A stretch of 64,000 bases of DNA from Dendrophyllia cribrosa (taxonomy: Eukaryota; Cnidaria; Anthozoa; Scleractinia; Dendrophylliidae), in contig JAJLRJ010000008.1 of NCBI GenBank assembly GCA_024195265.1, positions 8,764,488 through 8,828,487 of the forward strand, written 5' to 3'. The position numbers and the translations under genes are program-made. How positions within the stretch are numbered: position 1 is the first letter of the stretch; each line of letters starts with the position of its first letter. Under the pieces are notes generated by a model. That model saw only the letters and a program-made list of their open reading frames with translations, was not told the origin of the DNA and ran no database searches. This document shows, piece by piece, positions 54,657 through 64,000 of the stretch.

Positions 54657-57653
54657 TACTAAGGGGAAAGTGGCAAAGTATGACAAACATAAGAATTTAA
54701 ATCAACTGATGTTAAGCATGTCACAGTCATGAACACTTAGGCCAAGGTGTAACAGTAATTCATAACAGGTGTCTTTTTATGGGGGTATCCAGTCATTTTC
54801 ACATGTTGAAATAATTTCTTAACCAATCAGAAGGACTACCCTGATCGGGGTAGCGTTACATCATCAGTACAGTATTTTTGCGCTCGTTTCTCAGACGTTT
54901 TTTTCATGGAGGGAACCGCAGCGGGGCAACCAAAACAAGTTGTCTGTTTTCTTGGGCTAACTAAAAGGGGGTTAAACAATAATAAGTTATTTAAGTTGTA
55001 ACATAAATAATTATTATTTATGTTACAACTTTAGATGTTTTATCCTCTCCCTCAGTCCCCAAGATAAATCTCTGCCATGATCAAATTCTTCAACAAAATC
55101 TAGATCAATATATTCATTATAATTAAAATTACCTGAACACATTTACTTAGACATTTAGCCCCCAAATTGGTATTTACTCAGTTTACAAAATTAATATACA
55201 TGTAGGCTTAATTGCAGAATTCCCCACAAGTGAAGCAGTTCTGCGTATCCACGAAATAATGGCTACACACTGGGAATCAAAGTAGCCTACAGGTTAAAAG
55301 GACTGGAGACGAATGATTTTCTTGTGGCTATGCGTCTACATATTCTTTATTCTTTCAGCAATATATGGAGAATACATATGCTTGTTCTTAATACATGACT
55401 GCTGCTGCGTATAGAATGAAAAATTAAAGGAAACAAAAAATATAATATTATTATGTTCATGCCTCGTTCTAAAAGCTTATTCCTGTATAAAAGGCTATAA
55501 AACACAAGCACAAAATTAAGGCATCAACTGAATCTAACCTGTGATCAGGCACTCTTTTTATTCTGAACTTCCACAGCTATGAATTAATTATGAAGGCTGC
55601 ACGGTGTAGCTAGAGATGCAGGGTATCCTGCAATCGCTCCCAAATATATTTTAGTACTATTTTGATTTAGTGCGATTGCGACTTTATAAGCCTTATTGAT
55701 TGATGTCTGTTGACCAAGTGATTGTAAAAATGAACTCGAACATGATCTTACCATAAGTTTATTTCAAGATAATTGCAGAATACCAGGTCCACTTACCAAG
55801 GCACAAATCTACTGCCCTCGCGGTCCCCCATTCACCAAATGTCAGTTAGTAAAACTAGCACTCCCGCAGTACAAGAGGAATAGAGTAAAAACTACTGGGC
55901 CAGGTATTCCGCAAAATTATATATCGAACCAGAAGCTTATCACGTAGAACTCAGAGCAAGATCTAGAGTTGTCACCAGGGATTCATCGTGATCTTTAATG
56001 TGGCATGTTTTTAAAGTCAATGATATTCCTCATTTGCGCATCGAAAATCCAAAACGTACATACCAGGCGTTGCAAAATAAGGTTACAAGCCGGTAAAACT
56101 TCTGCATATATATTGGCCGGCGAAGCAATTACGCCGAACATATATGTCGACCTGACGGGCCAAAAGCGGACCAGAAAGGATTTTAAGTAGACCAAAATAC
56201 TGTTAAAACTAACCTTTGTTAATTAGGTTGACATTCTAACACTACTTTACCTGAAAAGCCAAAGAAAACAGCTGTAAAATCTCCAAAATCCAACACAAGG
56301 ACGACGAAATGTAGAAGTTCGTGTAACGGGTACTGCGCCTAAGATGCTTGGGTAAGCCTGCTGACCATATGTGAGTGCAGCAGTCAGAGCATGGTGGATA
56401 CTTTGCGGAAATACGGTCTGACTGATGCAAAGAATTCACGGTGATTTCTTAGGCGTAAAATCGACCCGAAGAAAACAAATCTGGAATAACCTTGCACTCA
56501 GCCAAGAGAATATGCAAGTCAGAATATCGACAATGCAAGGATTCAGTCGACCACTTGAGGCCTTACCCGCTATCAGGCCGAATTTTAGCACCATGCCTGC
56601 GTTGTCCAAATTTCAAATCAAGCATTGACACAAGTCAGGAAACTAAAACCTAATTTTATTTTTAAGTCGACGAAGCTGCTAAGCTTAATGCAAAAGCATG
56701 TTTGTGATGAACAGACATTTTCAAAGAAAGGCAAATTTTTGACAACATTGTCAAGACCTGTCAATGGCTGTTGTGGCGACCTCTCCATGTCAGTAAGACA
56801 TCACGGCCGTGAATCACGGAAGCGCAAACACTGCATTACTATAAAAAATATATCAGTTGAATTACTGTTGATGAATCAGTCTTTTGGATAGTTTTTGTTA
56901 GTTTATATTAAAGTTTACTGTTTGTCATGATACTATCCACCATCAATCAAAGGACTACTGAAGAACAGAAAAACCACGCAACTTTCTGATGATGAAGTGG
57001 AGTTTCATCTTAAATTACCTGAAAGAAAAAAACAAATCATTTTTTAAATGATGAATTGCAGTTAAAATGATCCAATATACAAAAAGAAAACGGACTATGG
57101 CAAAAGAATTCCCAGTCGAAGGCGTTGTTTAAACTGATTCTAGTGACCCGCAGTGGTCTGAGTCTTGATCACTATCTGGAGGCTATGTGCGGACGCAAGG
57201 CTACGTACATTGTCGCGGCAGGGTCAAATAATATCAATGACGACAATGATGCAAACGACAGAAAGAAATGGTTACCAGACCTGTTTTAAGGGATTTAGGA
57301 AATCAGCTGAAGGAATCAGAATGCACCGCATGTAGGAAAAAGCATGTGAGCGCGGGAGACAATTTCTGCTCGATCTCCATAGTGACCATAGTGTATTTCA
57401 GTAAGCCAGCAATTTAAATAACACAAGTTGATTAATTCGACATGCAAAACCAACATTTCTAGGGGAGTGTGCTGACTTTTATAAAGTGTATTCACAACTA
57501 AAACTATTCAAATTACTCAGCCTCTTTTTCGTAGTTAGCTATATACATTTTACAGAATAAATGACTGGGCACTTTTGATTTACTATAAAACGGGTTCAGA
57601 AGAGTTAACTTACCATAATCCATAAAAATACAACAAATAAGATATGATCATCC
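54657..57653. other. 5' UTR intron and spacer between the COX6C copies
   Basis: AT-rich. A palindrome AAGTTGTAACATAAATAA / its complement lies at 54993-55031. Short ORFs (for example 56425-56628, 56625-56891) show no family. No tRNA or other RNA gene was recognised. Confidence 0.4.
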
Positions 57654-57854
57654 CTATGCACTCATCTCCATTTCCATTTCCTTGGCCGCTTTCTCGGCGT
57701 CAAAGTTTTTATAATAGTCATCATATGCCTTCCTTCTTGGCCAAGCGACAAAATACTTGTAACTGAAGCCGCCAGCCAGCGCGAGTCCTGCTGCTCGTAG
57801 GATTGCCTTTTGTAGATCACGCTGAACAAATCCGCGAAGTTGAGGCGGGGCCAT
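57654..57854 (-). CDS. COX6C: Cytochrome c oxidase subunit 6C, copy 1
   Basis: A 66-residue coding sequence in one exon, ATG at 57852-57854 (MAPPQLRGFVQRDLQKAI). The single helix (about 18-36) reads AILRAAGLALAGGFSYKYF and is followed by PRRKAYDDYYKNFDAEK, the COX6C signature. The C-terminus is a Met/Glu repeat (EMEMEMSA). A CTGCAG acceptor about 48 bp upstream of the ATG and a donor (AATCG|GTAAGT) near 58529 suggest a spliced leader exon. Copy 2 lies 3 kb downstream on the same strand, so this is a tandem duplication old enough for about half the residues to have changed. Confidence 0.9.
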   Translation of the reverse strand: MAPPQLRGFVQRDLQKAILRAAGLALAGGFSYKYFVAWPRRKAYDDYYKNFDAEKAAKEMEMEMSA

Positions 57855-60800
57855 CACTGATGTACTAAAAATATCCGTTCCTCGAGATATCAGTGAATGC
57901 TGTGACCTGCAGAGAGACGAAAAAGCCAGAACATTTAAGTGCTCGCTCCACTGCTTCTGACGACCTGAAATTGCACAAAAAAGGGATCTTTTTATTTAGC
58001 TGAAATTAGATAGTTCAGCAAAGTGAACTAGTTCGGGCTTCTAGTGGCCGCTTCTTGGATAGCCCAAACGGGTTCGAAACACGATAGTGTCCTATAGCTT
58101 TCACTTCAATGGTCACATGTACCGTTTGAGGATTTCGATCAGGGACAAACCCAAATGTTAGAACCACATTAATCCGGAGTTCACAGACTCTCAGTTTTCG
58201 GTTCTCTGATCGATTCAGTACTGGTAATGATAAACTTTAGTTTTCTTTATGCATGCACTTCGGAATCTGCACATCATATTGCATCATCAAACACCGGCGT
58301 GGAACTGAGATATTCTAGAAATTTAAGAATTGACTCTGATTTTATTATTTGTATTTAGACTTTGATGATGATGTAAATACGCTACGCCTTATGACCATTC
58401 ACATTCACAAAATTTATGGCGTACTAAAGAAACTAGCGTGCTTGGCGTACTGTATAAGTTTATACGAGTGATTGCTTTTATAGATTTTCAAATACTAGTC
58501 CCAGGTTACCGTTTGGAAATAAACACTTACCGATTTTACTAACCCGCTTTTTTCAAATTCATACGATAAAAAGAGAAAAAAAAAGAGACTGAAAATATTA
58601 AACTCAGAATGATATGCATTTTTTGATATCACGCTGGAAAGATCTAGTTTTCAAGTGCATGCACTTATACTGCAAGCATTGTTGTGATGCTAGAATCCTA
58701 TAATTATTTTTGACAGGATTTGTTGTCGAGGCCAATATATATTCCTCCGAGGATTCCTTAGCGTTGCTTTATGGTAGGCGGAACCAGCAAAACCATGTAC
58801 TAAGTCACGTCCACAGAACTAAATAATTGCAGTTCACAGGCTATTTTATTGGAAATGAAAATGATAATCAGCCCTGCTTTCTAAGAAAGTGAATTGGGGT
58901 TCAATATTTAAATCTAATCACCGAATGAATATAATTTTGCCAGTGTTTCAAATACATGTGTTTTTGCTATAATTAATTCGACCGTAGTGTTTTCAGTATA
59001 TCGCTTCCTGGTGAGTCTGAAAAACTCATAACTGTTATCAACTCGTACTGCAGCAGGCTGTTCGTTGATAACCTAGAGCTAAAGTTTACAATAAGGCTTG
59101 CCTGCTACTTTGTAGTATATAAATTTCATATTTTGGCTAAACTGAATCCAGGAAACTGAATGGAGAAAACTAAACAAGAGTTAAGATTAATATTACCGAG
59201 CGCACCTTGATGAAGCTTGACGAGACCTCGACTTAAGTATGAGATCTTAGCACGAAGCGCATCTTATTCGAGGCAAGGAAAAGTAACCAAATTTCAGTTG
59301 CATTTTTCGAAACGGTTCCGTTGTAAAGCTAACGCATGAACTAAAAAACAAGTCTCCGTTCTTAGTTTTACTAAACCATGACCACGACTTAGTTCCGCCA
59401 TAACTTCGGCAATCATCGAAACAATGACAAAAGCTGCCACGATTCGCCAATGAATCCAAGATGAAGGAAATCGTGAATGGTCAGTTCAGTTTAGCAAGCT
59501 CAGCTTATACCCGGATTTCTTCTTTCCAGTCAGTGCGATATTGAGCCCTGTAACGTCCCAGGTGTGATCTAACTTATTAAATTTGTGTATTTAGATCACT
59601 GAAATCCTATGGCCATTCAAGCAAAAGCTGAGCACTTCTTTGTTTTGTTCGGTTGGTTGATGGCTTTTGCTCATGGAAAGTTGCCAGTTTTGTACCTCGG
59701 CGCTGAACTCGCTTTAGGAGCTATTAAAGTAAAATAACATACAGTGCTTACCTAACTCACTGAAATCCTGTGAAGTTCAGTAAGTATCCGCAAAGATTGA
59801 ATGATCGAGACTGAAAATTGAAACGCTCGCCAGTCAAGCTGCTTTCGCTTTTGACAAGCGGAAGAATAATATCATGGACTGAACAGGTGACCTTCTGAGA
59901 ATTATACATTCTTAAAATGCAAAGATATTTTTTATGGTCACAACGCAGCCCCTTATTGGCTGGAAACAAAAGATGTAAACATGACGCCGACTTTGCGCCA
60001 GATTTGACAGAATGTCTGAATTAAGTATTGCTGTCTGGCTGCTACACAAACCGTAACACCAGGCAGTTCCAGTTTTTCCATTTCTATTTTAAAGAAAATT
60101 TGTTTTCATGGGTTAATCAGTGTTTGCGTTTGTTCTGCTCAGTAAATGATAAATGGTAAACAAAACACGTGGAACGTGACTCAATATAACCGTTTTTATA
60201 CATTTAATTTTTTTCAGCCAATCGGAGAAGCAGAAGCAAATTTTCCGCGCTTGACGCTGGATGTATACGGTATTTTACTTAGCTAGTTCTGATTGGTTTA
60301 TTGTATTGAGAAGTTTGTAAAAGCTTCGATTTAATCCAGATTGGAGAGAATATTCATTTATAGCAAGAAGTTATGAATGCCAGAGAAACCAGTGACGAAA
60401 GTATAATCTTTCGTACGCGGTCCAAGAGGCCATACTCAATCAATCAATCAATCAATATCAATTAATCGTTTATTAAGACATATATTAAACGCTAAACTCG
60501 TTTAAACGTGCACATGTAAATAAATCTATCTATTAATTACAACTTATTATAAAAAACGAATATAATCAATATAACTACGCATAAAACATAAAAGGTAGAA
60601 ATCAAGTTACTGGAAGTTTTATCAGGAGTTTTATATTCCGACTATGAGCATGTTAGACCAGAAGCTGAAAGAGGGACGGATCGTTCAATGATACCCATGA
60701 TGCATTATGAATTCAATAACACAAATCGGCGGTCATTTGATTTGATATGATCAGTTGCTGGGAAATTTCAGATCTTCCTGCGTTTACTGGTTAAAAAGAG

Positions 60801-61771
60801 TTTTCAATATGGCGGGCAGTCACTTAGTTTTCAGGTACGTTTTTCATGAGCTAAAGTATTCAGAGGGCTTTATAAATTCGACGTTTAAATTTGTCTTTAA
60901 TACTCGATAGCGTGACTTCGATATTTCGATATTTTAGGTAATCATTTGGGTTTGTCACCAATGAATACGGTTCTTTCACCGGCAACCGTTGGTTTTCTTT
61001 TCGATAACTCGACTGTTTGTACTGTGTTGCTGTCGATAAGATACTGTTCCAGTGACGGTTTTTCCCATTCCCAAAGCTTATCAATTTTATATGGCAAATC
61101 AGTGATCCGTTGAAAACGGGGTTTGACATCTATAAAATATAGAAAAATGTAGGCGCTATGGATTCCCGGTCATTTGCATCTTGACCAATCTTTCAGTTAC
61201 ATAACGAGTGTGGGAGATTGTCTTTGCCTCAGAGCCCCAACAGTAGTCACATCAGTACCTAGACAAACAGGGTTTCTCTTCAAGATAGAGGGAATTTCGC
61301 CGGGAGTTTGGAGAATACGGGCTCAGAAAATCCTTGTTTTGAGAGTGGCTAAAACTGATCATTCTAGCAGTTTTCAGTCGTTTTAATTTCTGGCTGTCCA
61401 TTTCTAAAGTAAATTTACTATTAATAGTACGTCAAAGGGTAACTAAAGTTAAGAATTTTAGCCTATTTTCCAGTTATATTTTCGATTAATCGCAAAATTT
61501 GCCCCCAAAAATTTTACTCGAAAACAAAAGGCTCGATCCAGTTTTTTTCACGTGCATGATGGAATGAAGGCGTGGTGGCCTGGTCAAAAACTTCCTGTTA
61601 AAATTATCACGTGATCCGTTGTGTTCGTTTCGTCCGCTGAAGCAAAATGGCGGTTTGACTGTCTGAATTATTCGGCATTAGGCCCTTTATTTTGCCCATA
61701 CCAGGCCATTTCTCCGGTTAATAAGGTCAGATTTCCACAACGGTATCGACCTTTAACTGGTCTTTCAGGAA
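57855..61771. other. COX6C leader and intergenic region to ASXL
   Basis: Contains the putative COX6C leader exon, a (CAAT)n run at 60436-60457 and a small ATG-to-donor segment at 60809-60834 (TTTTCAG|GTACGT). The latter could be a 5' UTR exon of ASXL but would not stay in frame. An 89-codon minus-strand ATG ORF (60860-61129) has no recognised family and is not called. Confidence 0.4.
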
Positions 61772-63803
61772 ATGAGCGCGGAAAAAGGCGAAACGAAGAA
61801 GAAAAAGGGTTTGACATGGGCTGAAGCGGCGAAACAGGTATTAAAACTGCATATGGCCGCACAAAGAAGACTATGTCAGCTGAGTGCGAGGTTATGTGAA
61901 ATCTTTTCGGCGTTTCTTTCATCAACTGAGCGATTTTCTCGTTGCCTTTAGGTGCTAGAGAGGTCTGTAGATGCTCTCACACACAAAGATATCCTAAAAG
62001 TCATACAGGAGGAAGGTTTGCGCGATTTAAGGTGAGGTGAAGCGAATTCGAAGCAATGTTAATCGTGATCTCAAGTTCATAGGTCTTATGATTGACAGAA
62101 GATAAAGCGTTAGTGCTGCGGGTTTTTATTACGGGGAGAGGCCTCTTACAAACGTAGAAATTATTTGATATTTGATTTTATTTGATCGCGGTTCTTTCTC
62201 GATACAACGCAGTTGCATTATATTTCATTCAATCGTATCAATAGGAAAAAACTTTATACTATTCTACAGTCTAGAAACTAGAAAATGTAAGATTACTTCA
62301 TTTCATCCGTTAATTTATAAATAGTAGTGTTTATCCGATTAGTAAACTAGCCACGCATCAAACTCACTTGATTATTGCATAGCGTTTTTTAGTTGTTTTA
62401 TTTTCATTAGTTGGAATTCCTTGAGAAACGTCCCTGGGGTTTATTTTTCATTGAATATGAAGACATGGGGATTGGAGAGGAATTTCGTCTGCCTGGGCAT
62501 TATGGGAATTAAACATCAATATTGATAACATTAGAATTCCATATAACTGAGGGTTCCCATTCAGGCCTGCAGCCAGATCAAAATAATTACATGTACCGAG
62601 GCACAGAAGGGTAAAAAAAACACATTACGTAACACAGTGAATATTTTCATACGTGAAGTTAACTGAGGTTATCACTGTTTAATTGCCGAGGTCGCATGGT
62701 TCAGCTCTCAGAATATTTTAGGTTATTATTCCATTTAACTAAAGAACAAAAAAGTTTACCAAGGCAACTGCCTCAGTTCCTTCAATATTGGCTACGGGTC
62801 TGCCATTGTTATTCCTCAATTTCACCATCCTAACAGTTCTTATCAAATTCTGTGTTAGTCAAAATCCTGAATCTTTCATTCTTCCTATGTTGACTTACAC
62901 AATATAATCCAAATCCTGCTTGCATGCAAAAATGGTATGATGAATGACTATATAAAGTTCTCCTATGCTGTATCTGCGCTGTGCTCTGGTGGTGTCCGGG
63001 TACCACGGCGACTAACTGTCTTACTAACTTTGTCTTCGGGTGACAAGAAAAACTTAGTTTTTGTACATAGCTTAACTGCTGGGCACCGTAAATTTTATAC
63101 TTGGGCTCCCTATGATAACTCTTAGAGAAAAGCCTTGGCCTTGTTTGGCAAAAATACTCTTTGTTGAGCTACATACTTCTTCTTTCCTTTCCTTTTCTTT
63201 TCTTTTTAAAATAATACATTTTATATTTCATGCTGTCCTCATAATTCGTATGATGTATTCTATATTGTCAGGAAGCCTATAGTTCATAAGCCCCCGGCTT
63301 CTATATAGGCTTCCTTGTCACTACCACCTTAAACATTTTGTAGTCTATCGTCTTTTAAGTTATCATAAATTCCTAGTGTATTGTATTATTATTATTATAT
63401 ATTTTTAATGTGGTTAATGACAAAATGAATGAATGAATGAATGAATGAATGAATGAGTGTATAGAAAAATGTATAGAGGCCATTAATGGGAATTTGTACA
63501 TTATCTTAGACCATCATTCTGTTCATTATTTTCAGTCGTGGGTCTGCTCCGCTAGCATGCCTGAATGCCATGCTCCACCATCACTCTCGTGGTCCCAATG
63601 ATTTGTTTATAAAGGTGGAGGGACGAATGAGCTGTTATAGACTCAATGTAAGTACCGGTATATTTATTTACTTGTTCTGAAATCACTAGTTTATAATTTT
63701 TTTAGTACCATAGTTGTTGGATATTTTTTTTGATAACACCAGTGACAAACTTTTATTTCATAGCCAAACAGAGTTGAAACCTCAGGAGAGAATTCTGGTA
63801 ACT
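61772..63803 (+). CDS. ASXL: ASXL (Additional sex combs-like), first four coding exons
   Basis: Coding exons 61772-61837, 61952-62031, 63536-63647 and 63764-63803, phases 0, 2, 0 and 1, then a GTAAGT donor; the gene continues beyond the window. The 99 residues start [13 protein letters not shown]. The HARE-HTH fold (about 14-86) is shown by [21 protein letters not shown] and [13 protein letters not shown], all diagnostic of ASXL proteins. ASXL is the obligate partner of the BAP1/Calypso deubiquitinase (via the DEUBAD, not in the window) that removes ubiquitin from histone H2A. The N-terminal winged helix binds DNA. A TTTCAG acceptor lies 3 bp before the ATG, hinting at an upstream UTR exon. 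Confidence 0.92.
62034..63535 (+). other. ASXL intron 2
   Basis: 1.5-kb AT-rich intron. It contains a (GAAT)n microsatellite at about 63425-63456 and a T-rich run near 63180. A 62-codon ORF (62937-63125) carries no recognisable domain. Confidence 0.7.
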
Positions 63804-64000
63804 GTAAGTATCTTTCCTTGTTCATTTAACTCTGAGAAAACATAAATCGTAGTAGTATTTCATTATGTACATGAAATTTCCATTCATTTGTTAAGGCATG
63901 GTAATCATTTATTTTGCTTCAAAAATATTGTACATTGTTGGCTGGACTTTGAACTTTTCTTGAGATGTGAAGCATACATGAGGTACTAAGTAGTTTGTAA

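Noticed and set aside
60860..61129. 89-codon ATG ORF on the minus strand upstream of ASXL
   Set aside because: Open and reasonably mixed in composition, but no family resemblance, no splice partner and no clear promoter; length is within chance expectation for 64 kb in six frames.
1..64000. CRISPR array, operons or other bacterial systems
   Set aside because: The window is clearly intron-bearing animal DNA; repeats here are transposons and minisatellites, with no spaced direct repeats of CRISPR type.

Overview
This window is nuclear DNA of an animal, most likely an anthozoan cnidarian (reef coral or sea anemone). The evidence is AT-rich sequence, metazoan exon/intron genes with GT-AG introns, several animal-specific families (haem peroxidase, TMEM68, GAREM, ASXL, COX6C, PTB adaptors), a BEL/Pao retrotransposon and a dense load of small inverted-repeat transposons. 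The species cannot be named from the sequence. All gene models below are manual splices read from ORFs, splice sites and remembered family motifs; nothing was searched.

Layout. 1-4753 (+): the last six exons of an animal haem peroxidase gene that starts upstream. 8765-9775 and 18354-19445 (-): two intronless paralogues of an LDLRAP1/ARH-like PTB-domain endocytic adaptor. The 8.6 kb between them holds transposon debris: a 965-bp Mutator-like element with a 9-bp target duplication, a LINE reverse-transcriptase fragment and a possible PIF1-helicase fragment. 21268-27363 (+): a complete BEL/Pao LTR retrotransposon with apparently identical 288-bp LTRs and an unbroken 1729-residue Gag-Pol ORF. 27364-35608: a gene desert with MITEs and dispersed repeats. 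35609-46744 (-): an eight-exon TMEM68 acyltransferase gene. Its introns hold a 1054-bp giant palindrome, a LINE 3' end and a MITE. 47227-48840 (+): an intronless GAREM-like gene (duplicated CABIT-like region, proline-rich linker, SAM domain), divergent from TMEM68 across about 480 bp. 48841-54449: 3' UTR and MITE-rich intergenic DNA. 54450-54656 and 57654-57854 (-): two tandem COX6C genes encoding the small cytochrome c oxidase subunit VIc. 61772 to the window end (+): the first four coding exons of an ASXL (Additional sex combs-like) gene encoding the HARE-HTH domain, which continues past the window.

The genes do not form a pathway. They cover endocytosis, oxidative chemistry, lipid synthesis, growth-factor signalling, respiration and chromatin, as expected of ordinary animal gene order. 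The points of most interest are the PTB pair with AP-2-binding motifs and diverging tails, the giant palindrome flanked by TTAA, the probably recent BEL insertion, and the GAREM-like protein whose N-terminal region looks duplicated as in THEMIS.
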